NCBI GenBank assembly: GCA_021849525.1
Contig: JAJZSS010000012.1
Coordinates: forward strand, 1 to 12,266
Length of the DNA: 12,266 nt
Origin: Chloroflexota bacterium
Lineage (GTDB): Bacteria > Chloroflexota > Anaerolineae > Anaerolineales > UBA4823
Direction of reading: 5' to 3'
The position numbers were made by a program, and so were the translations under genes. How positions within the stretch are numbered: the stretch's first letter is position 1; each line of letters opens with the position of its first letter. A model generated the notes under the pieces. It saw only the letters and a program-made list of their open reading frames with translations, did no database searches and was not told where the DNA came from. Below, piece by piece: positions 1 to 7,900 of the stretch.

Positions 1-92
1 ATGAAATGTCCACGTCGATGTGCCTGCGCGTCCCCCTGAGGGCAGCCAACCGATTCCAGACCGGGTGCTGAGACACCAACGATCTGAATGCC
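1..92 (+). ncRNA. ffs: Possible 3' end of SRP RNA (partial)
   Basis: This is a non-coding stretch cut by the window edge and followed immediately by a strong terminator, as expected for the tail of a small stable RNA. Compared from memory with the 3' half of large bacterial SRP RNAs such as Bacillus scRNA, it shows matching landmarks in the right order: a GAAA-containing run near position 3, ATGTGCC at 18-24, a C-rich run, then CTGAGGGCAGCCAAC at 36-50. A small hairpin, GGTG/CACC, sits at 64-77. The diagnostic apical loop (GGAAG..AGCAGC) would lie upstream of the window, so the call is tentative. Alternatives are an unrelated 3' UTR or a metG attenuator leader. No T-box GGTGGNACC element is visible. 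Confidence 0.35.
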
Positions 93-120
93 AGGGCTGT
101 CCGGATGGACAGCCCTTTTC
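93..120 (+). terminator. Strong intrinsic terminator
   Basis: A perfect 10-bp stem, AGGGCTGTCC pairing with GGACAGCCCT, encloses a GGAT loop and runs into TTTTCTTT. It ends whatever is transcribed from upstream, probably the structured RNA at the window start. It lies 76 bp before the metG start codon, so an attenuator role for metG is possible, but no competing antiterminator was recognised. Confidence 0.85.
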
Positions 121-146
121 TTTGCATAAAAACCACACGCCACGGC

Positions 147-166
147 CTGCACCCACTCGAGTGCAG
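147..166 (+). other. Stem-loop in the metG leader
   Basis: CTGCAC at 147-152 pairs with GTGCAG at 161-166 around an 8-nt loop. An alternative short palindrome, ACTCGAGT, overlaps the loop. The hairpin lies about 20 nt before the Shine-Dalgarno sequence of metG. It has no T-tract, so it is not a terminator. It could influence translation or RNA stability, or be fortuitous. Confidence 0.35.
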
Positions 167-196
167 TCCAGAAATTTGATGGTTCCGGAGGTTCCC

Positions 197-1981
197 ATGA
201 CCGAGAATATTTTAGTCAGCGCAGCCTGGCCCTATGCCAATTCTTTGATCCATGTCGGCAATATCACCGGCTCTTATTTACCGGCGGATATCTTTGCACG
301 CTACCACCGCCTGGCTGGCAACCGGGTGCTCATGGTATCTGGCTCGGACTCACATGGCACTCCGGTTACGGTGCGTGCAGATGCAGAAAACAGCACTCCT
401 GTGGCTGTCTATGAACGCTTCCATACTGGTTTCCTGGAGCTTTTCCAAAAACTGGGGCTGGCCTATGATCTGTTCACCAGTACCCATACGGAAAATCACA
501 TCCGAACCTCCCAGGCGATTTTCCTGGCCCTCCAGGAAAATGGCTTTCTTTACACCGAAAGCCAGCAGCAGTGGTTTGCTCCAAACCAGAACCGGTTCTT
601 ACCCGACCGTTACGTTGAGGGCACATGTTACCTGTGTGGGTATACCAGCGCCCGCGGCGACCAGTGCGATAACTGTGGCGAGCTGCTGGATGCGACCCAG
701 CTCATCGATCCCCGCTCCAAAATCGACGGCTCCACCCCTGAGCTGCGCGAGACAAAGCATTTTTATCTTGACCTCGCCCGGCTCGAGCCCGGGATTGTCG
801 AATTTCTCCGCCAGCGGGAGAGCTATCTACGCCCCAACGTGTTGCGCCAATCCCTGGGACAGATCCAGGCCAACTCCCTGCATGGAAGGGCGATTACCCG
901 CGACCTGGACTGGGGTGTCCCGGTGCCGGTAGAGGGCTGGGAAGGAAAATGCCTGTATGTCTGGTTCGAGGCGGTCATCGGCTACCTGTCTGCCTCCATC
1001 GAATGGTCGCGTCTGGAAGGCTCCCCGGACGCCTGGCATGACTGGTGGACCGAACCCAGAACGCGCTCGTATTACTTTATCGGCAAAGACAACATCCCCT
1101 TCCATGCAGTCATCTGGCCCGGGCAGCTGATTGGCGCCGGCGAAGCATTTTCTCAGATTTTTGAAGAACGCCCGCATGCCCCTCTGACCCTACCTTACGA
1201 TGTGCCCGCCAATGAATTTATGAACCTGGAAGGTAAGAAAATATCTGGCAGCCGGAACTGGGCGGTGTGGGGGCTGGATTTCCTGGCGCGCTATGATCCC
1301 GATCCTTTGCGCTACTACCTCACCGTCAATATGCCCGAGAGCAAAGACACAGACTGGGATTGGCTGGGCTTTGTGCATCGCAATAACGATGAGCTGGTTG
1401 CCACCTGGGGGAACCTGGCAAATCGTGTCCTTGCGTTCGCCTATAAAAACTGGGATGGCGTCGTTCCCGAACCGGGCGAGCTGCGCTCGGGGGATGAATC
1501 GATCCTGGCTGCGGTGGACGCAGGCTTCCAGGAAGTGGGCGAGCATTTGAAGGCTGTGCGCTTGCGCGCTGCTCTTAACGAAGCGATCCGCCTGGCTTCC
1601 GAAGTCAATAAATACCTGGATACATCTGCGCCCTGGTTCGAGATCAAGACCGATAAGCCAGCTGCAGCCACCACGGTATATACCGCATTGCGCTGCATCG
1701 ATTCGCTCAAGACGATGATGGCTCCCTTCCTGCCCTTCTCGAGCGAAAAGCTGAATACCTACCTGGGATATCAGCAGCCGTTATTCGGTGAGCAATTTAC
1801 CGAAACCGTCGCAGATAACCTGGGTGCCCATCAGGTGCTGCGCTATCGCCCCGGCGCGGCTGCCGGGCGCTGGGAACCCAGCTGCCTGGAACCGGGCCAG
1901 GCGCTTGTCCAGCCGGCTCCCCTGTTTCGAAAGCTTGAAGAGAGTATCGTCGAAGAAGAACGCGCCCGCCTGGGCCAGTAG
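197..1981 (+). CDS. metG: Methionyl-tRNA synthetase
   Basis: This is a class I aminoacyl-tRNA synthetase that charges tRNA-Met with methionine in the cytoplasm. The start at 197 is chosen because GGAGG (187-191) lies 5 nt upstream and translation then begins directly with the catalytic fold (MTENILVSAAWPYAN). An in-frame ATG at 179 and longer extensions lack such a site. The 594-aa protein has a Rossmann catalytic domain with the HIGH-type motif as HVGN (residues 19-22), the family GSDSHGTP stretch, and a zinc knuckle with C144, C147, C157 and C160. The KMSKS-type loop reads KISGS (348-352). A helical anticodon-binding domain follows (NNELVATWGNLANRV region). It ends at about the catalytic plus anticodon core, without the C-terminal OB-fold tRNA-binding domain of longer MetRS proteins. 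It appears to be transcribed alone, with a terminator on each side. Confidence 0.95.
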   Translation: MTENILVSAAWPYANSLIHVGNITGSYLPADIFARYHRLAGNRVLMVSGSDSHGTPVTVRADAENSTPVAVYERFHTGFLELFQKLGLAYDLFTSTHTENHIRTSQAIFLALQENGFLYTESQQQWFAPNQNRFLPDRYVEGTCYLCGYTSARGDQCDNCGELLDATQLIDPRSKIDGSTPELRETKHFYLDLARLEPGIVEFLRQRESYLRPNVLRQSLGQIQANSLHGRAITRDLDWGVPVPVEGWEGKCLYVWFEAVIGYLSASIEWSRLEGSPDAWHDWWTEPRTRSYYFIGKDNIPFHAVIWPGQLIGAGEAFSQIFEERPHAPLTLPYDVPANEFMNLEGKKISGSRNWAVWGLDFLARYDPDPLRYYLTVNMPESKDTDWDWLGFVHRNNDELVATWGNLANRVLAFAYKNWDGVVPEPGELRSGDESILAAVDAGFQEVGEHLKAVRLRAALNEAIRLASEVNKYLDTSAPWFEIKTDKPAAATTVYTALRCIDSLKTMMAPFLPFSSEKLNTYLGYQQPLFGEQFTETVADNLGAHQVLRYRPGAAAGRWEPSCLEPGQALVQPAPLFRKLEESIVEEERARLGQ

Positions 1982-2007
1982 ACCTGCTCGCTGATCATGA
2001 AAACGAA

Positions 2008-2044
2008 ATCGCCCCGCCTGAAACTTAATTTCAAGCGGGGCGAT
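2008..2044. terminator. Bidirectional terminator between convergent genes
   Basis: A near-perfect inverted repeat: ATCGCCCCGC at 2008-2017 pairs with GCGGGGCGAT at 2035-2044. One C/A mismatch follows, then five more pairs (TGAAA/TTTCA) around a 5-nt loop. It begins 27 nt after the metG stop and ends 16 nt after the stop of the minus-strand gene at 2061. Reading the minus strand, the stem is followed by ATTTCGTTTT. Reading plus, it is followed by the weaker GGGTTT. It probably ends both converging units, more efficiently on the minus strand. Confidence 0.75.
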
Positions 2045-2060
2045 GGGTTTCTGGACAAGA

Positions 2061-2294
2061 TTAAGCCACCGGTGGAAAATCAGGTTTACCAGCCAGCCAC
2101 CACTGCTCATGCTCGGCCTGATAGAGCAGCTCGTAGACCTGCTGACCAGCCTGCACCAGAATATGCAAGCCCTGGCCGTCTTTCCAGCGCCGGCCGATGG
2201 CATGTAAGAAGAAAGTTTGTCCCCGCCAGCGGAATTCGACCGGGTTCAGTTTGCCTGTCGGGTCATAGCGGACCTGTACTTCGACCTCGTCCAC
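2061..2294 (-). CDS. Small uncharacterised protein, DUF6504-like
   Basis: A 77-aa soluble protein of unknown function. Its GTG start (plus-strand 2292-2294) directly abuts the TAG stop of the upstream CinA-type gene with no intervening base, so translational coupling is likely. No independent Shine-Dalgarno was identified. The sequence is rich in aromatics and beta-strand pattern, with a central FRWRGQTFFL segment, a GRRW turn and a YELLYQAEHEQWWL C-terminal strand. This layout (basic FxWRG core, RW turn, final Trp-containing strand) resembles small DUF6504-type proteins as I recall them, but I cannot confirm membership. No signal peptide, membrane helix or catalytic motif is visible. The gene is the last of a two-gene unit that runs into the terminator at 2008-2044. 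Confidence 0.7.
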   Translation of the reverse strand: MDEVEVQVRYDPTGKLNPVEFRWRGQTFFLHAIGRRWKDGQGLHILVQAGQQVYELLYQAEHEQWWLAGKPDFPPVA

Positions 2295-2777
2295 CTAAAG
2301 GCTCTCCAGATACTCTTGTAGCAAGCGCAGCACCTGGCGGGCTGATTTTTCTTTTACCGCCAGCCGGTTGCCCTCCCACACATACTGGTAGGCTTCTTCG
2401 CCGCCTTCGGTGCTCAGACCAATCCAGGTCAGGCCAACCGGCTTGTCAGGCGTTCCACCGCCGGGTCCGGCAATACCGCTGACGGAAATGCCGATGTCGG
2501 CTGCCAGCGCTTTGCGTACGCCGGAGGCCATCTCGATCACCGTCTCCTGGCTGACTGCGCCGTATTTCTCCAGGGTTCGCCAGCTCACACCCAGCAGGCG
2601 GACTTTGGCTTCATAGGCATAGGCGGTGACGCCGCCCATGTAATACGTGGACGACCCGGGAACATTGGTGATCAGGTGGCTCACCAACCCACCGGTGCAT
2701 GATTCGGCAACCGCCAGACGCAGGCCGCGCTTGCGTAATAAATTACCCACGATGTTTTCTAATGGCGGAGCGGACAT
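2295..2777 (-). CDS. pncC: Nicotinamide-nucleotide amidase (stand-alone CinA C-terminal domain)
   Basis: A 160-aa protein consisting only of the CinA C-terminal (PncC) domain. The family deamidates nicotinamide mononucleotide to nicotinic acid mononucleotide, returning NMN to the NAD pool in the cytoplasm. Family signatures are intact: AESCTGG at residues 24-30, the YYMGGVTAYAYEAKVRLLGV region (46-64), and the glycine-rich SGIAGPGGGTPDKPVGL (100-116). The N-terminal MoCF-like domain of full-length CinA is absent and nothing of it remains upstream, so this is the short form and not a broken gene. The ATG at 2777 lies 6 nt after a perfect TATAAT, suggesting a leaderless message. The next gene begins at the base after its stop codon. 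It may be annotated as cinA or pncC; the amidase role is inferred from the family. Confidence 0.92.
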   Translation of the reverse strand: MSAPPLENIVGNLLRKRGLRLAVAESCTGGLVSHLITNVPGSSTYYMGGVTAYAYEAKVRLLGVSWRTLEKYGAVSQETVIEMASGVRKALAADIGISVSGIAGPGGGTPDKPVGLTWIGLSTEGGEEAYQYVWEGNRLAVKEKSARQVLRLLQEYLESL

Positions 2778-2783
2778 TCCCTA

Positions 2784-2789
2784 ATTATA
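2784..2789 (-). promoter_or_regulatory. -10 box of a leaderless promoter for the CinA/PncC gene
   Basis: The minus strand reads TATAAT, six bases (TAGGGA), then the ATG at 2777. Normal spacing from a -10 box puts transcription start on or beside the A of the start codon, implying a leaderless mRNA. The adjoining AGGGA is too close to ATG to act as an ordinary Shine-Dalgarno. A weak -35 candidate, TTGGGA, lies 19 bp upstream of the -10. Confidence 0.55.
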
Positions 2790-2875
2790 CAGGGGATTGC
2801 CTGCGCATTCCCAATTAATAGCCCAAGGGATTGGTTTCTTAGATAGTCATCATTTAATCATGCCCCGGAGCGTGT

Positions 2876-2881
2876 TAAAAT
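2876..2881 (+). promoter_or_regulatory. -10 box of a probable leaderless promoter for uvrC
   Basis: TAAAAT lies 7 bp before the uvrC ATG at 2889, again placing transcription start at the start codon. The bases just before the ATG (TTCAGCCA) contain no Shine-Dalgarno, which fits leaderless initiation. No convincing -35 hexamer is visible. It is arranged back to back with the promoter of the CinA/PncC gene about 90 bp away. Confidence 0.45.
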
Positions 2882-2888
2882 TCAGCCA

Positions 2889-4751
2889 ATGAAAATACCG
2901 GATCATGTTGAGAGGATTTTGGATAGCTTGCCGATCAAGCCGGGCTGTTACATCATGAAAGATGGCAACGGCAAGGTGATTTATGTCGGCAAGGCGATTA
3001 ATCTGCGCAACCGCGTACGATCGTACTTCCACAGCGCGGCACATGAGCATCCCAAAACCTACCAGCTGGTTCGCAAAATCCAGGATATCGAATGGATCGT
3101 GGTCGGCTCTGAGCTGGAAGCCCTGATCCTGGAGATGAACCTGATCAAAAAGCACCGCCCGCACTATAACGTGCGCCTGAAAGATGACAAACGCTACCCA
3201 TATATCAAAATTCACTGGGCCGATCCCTTCCCGAAAGTGACGGTAACCCGCCAGATGGTGGAAGATGGCTCGCGTTATTATGGCCCGTACACCAGCGTCT
3301 GGGCGGTTCACCAGACCCTGGATGTGTTGCGGCGGATCTTTCCGTATCTCACGTGCGACCGGCAGATCACGGGCCAGGACGAACGCGCCTGCCTGTATTT
3401 CGATATCAAGCTCTGCACTGCGCCCTGTATTGGAGCGATCACGCAGGCCAATTACCGCCAGATGATCGATGACCTGGGCAAATTCCTGGATGGGCGGACG
3501 GAGCCGGTCGTCTCGCGCCTGCAATTGGAGATGGAAAAGGCAGCCGAGGAGCTGCATTTCGAAAAAGCCGCCGCACTGCGCGACCAGCTGCGAGCAATTG
3601 AGAATGTTGTGGAGCGCCAGAAAGTCGTCTCACCCGACTATATTGATTCGGATGTGCTGGCGATGGCGCGCACCGATGGCGAAGCCTGCGTGCAGGTGTT
3701 CTTTATTCGCGGCGGCAAGCTGATCGGGCGGGATTATTTTCTCATGGAGGGCGCTGCCGACCTGCCGGACGCCAATGTGCTGGGTGAATTTATCAAACAG
3801 TTTTACGATCAAGCGCCCACCGTTCCACCTCAGCTTCTGCTCCCCCAGGAAGTCGAAGAGCTGCAGATAATTCGCCAGTGGCTGAGCCAGAAGCGGGGCG
3901 GTCAAAAAGTGGAGATTATGGTGCCTCACGAAGGCCCGACCCAGGAGCTGATTGCCATGGCGGCGGAGAATGCTGCCGATACCCTGCGCGCCCTGCAGGC
4001 GCAGTGGGAGGCAGATAGCCATCGCCAGGAGCAATCACTGGCAGAGCTTCAGCAGGCATTGAGCCTGGCTGCGCCTCCGAACCGGATCGAATGTTACGAT
4101 ATCTCCAATATACAGGGCACCTCGGCGGTGGGGAGCATGGTGGTATTTGAGCAGGGTGTGCCTTCGAAAAAGAACTACCGGCGCTTCAATATCCGCAGTG
4201 TGAGCGGACCGGATGATTTTGCCTCCATGGAAGAAGTCTTGACGCGGCGCTTCATGCGCTGGCAGGCTGGAACGGAAAGCGAAGAGACTCCGGGCAAGAA
4301 GCTGGATGAAGCCTTCGCCCGGCTCCCTGATCTTCTGCTGGTCGATGGCGGCAAAGGACAGCTTGGCCGGGCAGTGGCCGTGCTGGAAAAATATGATCTG
4401 CTGGATAAGATCCCGGTGGCGGGTCTGGCAAAACAAAATGAAGAATTATTTATTCCGGGGCGCAGCCAGCCGATCGTGCTGCCGCGCCACTCTCAAGGAC
4501 TGTATCTGATCCAGCGCGTGCGCGATGAAGCCCACCGGGTGGCGATCACGGCGCACCGTAATAAACGGACGCGCCTGGGATTGACTTCCCGCCTGGATTC
4601 CGTCCCGGGAATTGGTCCTGCCCGGCGGAAAGCGCTGCTGGCGTCCTTTGGCAGTATCGAGAATATCCTGGCAGCCAGCGACCAGGAGCTGCTGGCAATT
4701 CCAGGAATAACCCCGGCTCTGGCGAATGCACTGCGCGCCCACCTGGAATAA
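2889..4751 (+). CDS. uvrC: Excinuclease ABC subunit C
   Basis: UvrC makes both incisions around a DNA lesion after UvrA and UvrB have loaded, in nucleotide excision repair. The 620-aa protein shows all expected domains. The N-terminal GIY-YIG nuclease, which makes the 3' cut, reads GCY at residues 19-21 and YVG at 32-34. A UVR motif that binds UvrB lies around 206-241 (EMEKAAEELHFEKAAALRDQ). The UvrC RNase H-like nuclease, which makes the 5' cut, carries D404 in YDISN, D486 in LLLVDGGKGQL and H549 in RDEAHR. Two helix-hairpin-helix motifs at about 570-619 (VPGIGPARRKALL, IPGITPALANAL) bind DNA. Length is typical. The start is fixed by the domain boundary and a -10 box 7 bp upstream; there is no ribosome binding site. 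A 40-codon gene follows 23 nt downstream and is probably co-transcribed. Confidence 0.96.
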   Translation: MKIPDHVERILDSLPIKPGCYIMKDGNGKVIYVGKAINLRNRVRSYFHSAAHEHPKTYQLVRKIQDIEWIVVGSELEALILEMNLIKKHRPHYNVRLKDDKRYPYIKIHWADPFPKVTVTRQMVEDGSRYYGPYTSVWAVHQTLDVLRRIFPYLTCDRQITGQDERACLYFDIKLCTAPCIGAITQANYRQMIDDLGKFLDGRTEPVVSRLQLEMEKAAEELHFEKAAALRDQLRAIENVVERQKVVSPDYIDSDVLAMARTDGEACVQVFFIRGGKLIGRDYFLMEGAADLPDANVLGEFIKQFYDQAPTVPPQLLLPQEVEELQIIRQWLSQKRGGQKVEIMVPHEGPTQELIAMAAENAADTLRALQAQWEADSHRQEQSLAELQQALSLAAPPNRIECYDISNIQGTSAVGSMVVFEQGVPSKKNYRRFNIRSVSGPDDFASMEEVLTRRFMRWQAGTESEETPGKKLDEAFARLPDLLLVDGGKGQLGRAVAVLEKYDLLDKIPVAGLAKQNEELFIPGRSQPIVLPRHSQGLYLIQRVRDEAHRVAITAHRNKRTRLGLTSRLDSVPGIGPARRKALLASFGSIENILAASDQELLAIPGITPALANALRAHLE

Positions 4752-4774
4752 TATTATTTTTTTTGGAGTTAATT

Positions 4775-4897
4775 ATGGCAGCAAAGAAACAACTCAACAA
4801 ACGTGAGCAGCGTAACCTGCGTGTCCAGCAGCTCGCCTTTATTACAATGGGTGTGCTGGTGATCTTAAGCATGGTTATATCGTTGATTGCTAAATAA
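4775..4897 (+). CDS. 40-aa single-helix membrane peptide
   Basis: This short gene of 40 codons plus TAA begins at an ATG 6 nt after GGAG (4765-4768), 23 nt past the uvrC stop. The peptide starts MAAKKQLNKREQRNLRVQ: highly basic and without a hydrophobic stretch. It continues with about 20 apolar residues (LAFITMGVLVILSMVISLI, roughly 20-38) and ends AK. This predicts one transmembrane helix with the lysine/arginine-rich N-terminus in the cytoplasm. It has no cleavable signal or catalytic motif, and I do not recognise a family. Its good ribosome binding site, coding-like composition and position inside the uvrC transcription unit make it likely real. Its job could be anything from a small subunit of a membrane complex to a regulatory peptide. 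A hairpin follows 32 nt later. Confidence 0.7.
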   Translation: MAAKKQLNKREQRNLRVQQLAFITMGVLVILSMVISLIAK

Positions 4898-4928
4898 AAG
4901 AACTATCCCCCTGATCGTTTTCATTCAT

Positions 4929-4974
4929 ATCGGATGATGCACCGGCAGTAGCAGGAATGCCGGATGCATGCGAT
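4929..4974. terminator. Imperfect hairpin between convergent genes
   Basis: CCGGCA (4942-4947) pairs with TGCCGG (4958-4963) around a 10-nt loop. TGCA pairs with TGCA across a bulged A, and ATCG (4929-4932) can close with CGAT (4971-4974). The structure fills the 85-bp gap between the small membrane gene and the stop of the kinase gene, both of which run towards it. Neither side has a T-tract, so it may be a weak terminator, a Rho-related barrier or an mRNA-stabilising end. Confidence 0.45.
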
Positions 4975-4982
4975 TAAGCGAA

Positions 4983-7900
4983 TTATGCGGCTGGTTTTGA
5001 GCCTAAGAGATCCTGGACCGCCTGGTTAAACTCGCGCACAGAAAAAGGTTTCTGCAGCCAGTGAATGCTGCTGTGCTCCAGCTTGATCTGATCCTGTTCA
5101 TTCAGGGGGTGTCCGGTGATAAAAAGCATCTTTGTCTCAGGATGAAATTGGTGGGTCTGGGTGTACAGCTCGATACCACCCATCTCTGGCATCACAATAT
5201 CGCTGATCACCAGGCTGACCGGCTGCTTTGAATGCTGAAAGACGGTTAGGCCGTGGAGGCCATCGGGCGCCGTGAGCACATTGAACTGTTTGGCTTCCAG
5301 CAGTGCTTGCAATGCTTCACGGGTAGCCGGGTCGTCTTCCACAACCAGGACAGTCTCTCCAGCGCCCACCAGATCAGCAGCTGGTAAACCGGGCGTCAGG
5401 CTGGCAGTAGTTTTTTCCAATGCCGGCAGATAGATCCGCAGAGTAGTGCCGGCCCCCACCTTACTCTGGACATCGATATATCCATCGTGATGGCGGATGA
5501 TCCCATATACTTGAGCCAGACCCAACCCGGTGCCCTTGCCAACCGGCTTGGTGGTGAAGAATGGCTCGAAAATGTGCTGGCGGATTTCCGGTGGAATGCC
5601 ATGCCCGCTATCTTTCACAGCAATAGTGATCCACTTACCTTCTGGCATATCTGGCAGCGGCGCCGGATGGCGTTTGTCAAAATTCACCTGCCCCAGCTCA
5701 AATTGCAGCACCCCACCCTGTGGCATGGCATCGCGAGCGTTCAAGGCCAGATTCATGAATACCTGCTGCATCCGGGTCGGATCGACATTGACCATATACG
5801 ATCCCGGCAGGTAATTGAGCTCCAGGCGAATATTCTCAGGCAGCACGCGCCCCAGCATCTGGTCCAGCTCTTTAATGAATGGCAATAAATCAATATCTGT
5901 CTGTTCCATCACCGAGCGGCGGCTGAAATCCAGGATCTGGCGGATCAAGCTGGCGGCGCGCTGGATCTGGCGCTCGATGATATCCAGTTTCTCGCGGCTG
6001 GCAGCAGCCAGGTTCGGATCGGTACGCAGCAAATCGGCATACACCAGGATGGCTGCCATGATGTTGTTGAAATCATGGGCAATCCCGGCCGCCAGCTGGC
6101 CGACAGTTGCCAGCCGCTCCTGGCTCTGGATGCGCTCCTGGCTTTCACGCTCACGGGTGACTTCACGTAAAGTCAACACCCATTGGCGGATCTCTCCCTG
6201 TACCGGCCGGATCTGGGCTTCAAATACCCGGCGCGGCAGCCCATCCAGCTCGATCACCAGGGGCAGGGAATTATCCTGCCGTTCGATCAGCTCACTCACC
6301 GGCAGACGACCTGACTGCGTCAGGTTTGCGTTCGCAGTTTGGTCGGAGAGCACTGCCAGGATTTCCTGGCCCAGGGGGTTGGCGACCAGGATATTCAGGT
6401 TTTCATCCAGCAAGACGGTGCCAATCGGAATATTCTGAACCAGATGTTCCAGATGTTTCTGCTGGGCTGTGAGAATTGCTTCCAGGCGCTGCACTGCGGT
6501 ACGCGCCTGGTTGGCGAAGGTATTCAACAGGCGATATTGCTCGGTATCGAAAGGAGCTGCCTGCTCGCTACCCAGGATCAACATCCCTGCCAGGCGCTTG
6601 CCGGTGAAGATCGGGGCGGTGATCAGGGTGGTTAATTGCTCCACTTCCGAGCTTTCAAGGTCATCGTACTCGGACAGTTTGACCACCTGTAGATTCAGCT
6701 CGGGAGGTGGGCTGGTATCCTGGTCATTTTCCTGTAATACATCCCAGATGATTTTGCTAATCTGGCTCATCGCCTGAGTGGATACCGGGCGTGTGATTGT
6801 GACGGTCAGCGGGGCGATACTGCTTCCAGAGAGATAGCCGGCGACAACATCGTTGTGGAAGGCATTTTGCAAACGGCGCAGCAGTAGTTTCAGCAGCTCG
6901 TCGTAGGATAAGCTGAAGCCAATTTCCTGGCTTAATTCATATAACTCGGCCAGCTCCGTGGTTCGTTGGTGGACAGTCTCCTCTAATTCATCTGCATGGG
7001 CGCGGATTTGCTCATAGAGGCGCGTATTTTCCAGCGCCACTGACATCTGTCCAGCCAGCACTTCCAGGAGATCGAGATCATGCGAGGTGAGCTGTTCCGG
7101 CTGCTGGCTGGCGACACAGATGGCGCCGGTGACCGAAGCCTGGCGGAATACCGGCACACATGCCCAGGTGGTGGGTTTGGACAGGTTGTCCGGTTGGGCT
7201 ACTGTCTGGATGATAGTCTGACGGTCGGCGAGCACCTTCTGCAATAGGGCGTCTGGCGCGGGAGGATTGGATTGAGCAGCCGATCGCGATGACTGAGCCG
7301 CCAGAACCCCCCGGCCATTTTCCACCAGGTAGATCCTCACCAGCTCATAACCTGCCTGCACCACAAGCTGTTTGGCAGTCTCGCTCAGCATCTGGCGCGG
7401 TTCAAGGCGCTGGTTGAGGGCCTGAGTTAAATTCTGGATCAGGGTGAGCTCAGCCAGGCGGTCCTGGACTTCCTGGTATTGGTGGGCATTGCTGAGCGCC
7501 AGACCGACTTCCTGGCAGATCGCCATCATTAATTCCAGATGATCCTCAGAGAAAGCGCCAGGACGGTGGTGGGAAACCGACAAAATGCCCAGCAGTTCAT
7601 CTCCTGCCAGGATAGGAGCCGTAATAACGGCGTGAACATTCTCATCAACATCGGGTACATGCATCCAGCGCGGGTCATCGCGTACTTCGGCCAGGAAAAC
7701 CGGTTGGCGCATCTTGGCTACCCACCCGGTCAACCCTTCGCCGGGCTTCATCGGATAGAGGACATTTAACTCGTCCGGTCTTACGGCCGGGCGTCCATAG
7801 AGCGCCCGTAAACTCAGCCGGTCCTGGGCGGGTAGATAGAGAAAAGCCTGTCCGACGATGCCGCCCAAAACCTGGCAGGTCAGGGCGACGGCGCGTTCGA

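Noticed and set aside
1..39. A 12-codon ORF from the first base, ending TGA
   Set aside because: It has no visible upstream context, is cysteine-rich and short, and overlaps the structured-RNA candidate. It could be the in-frame remnant of nothing at all.
61..92. TPP riboswitch-like fragment (GGGTGCTGAGA then a later ATGCCAG)
   Set aside because: The CTGAGA and ATGCCAG pieces recall the TPP motif, but the essential GAACCTGAT-type segment is missing, the spacing is wrong and metG is not a thiamin gene.
20..196. N-terminal extension of MetRS to position 20 or 179
   Set aside because: The extension runs through the terminator hairpin and has no family similarity. GGAGG at 187-191 and the conserved fold start support 197.
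1..196. T-box or SAM riboswitch controlling metG
   Set aside because: Neither the T-box GGTGGNACC core nor the conserved SAM-I core arrangement can be found, and the terminator stem does not overlap a candidate antiterminator.
1997..2482. Plus-strand 161-codon ORF antisense to the CinA/PncC gene
   Set aside because: It starts inside the terminator hairpin and is proline/arginine-rich with no domain. The minus-strand reading has clear CinA signatures.
2850..3557. Long minus-strand ORF (235 codons) inside uvrC
   Set aside because: It is a shadow of the strongly conserved UvrC reading frame, without a ribosome binding site or a recognisable domain.
5815..6438. Plus-strand 207-codon ORF inside the kinase gene
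   Set aside because: It is antisense to the HisKA and PAS2 coding region, serine/arginine-rich shadow composition, with no family features.
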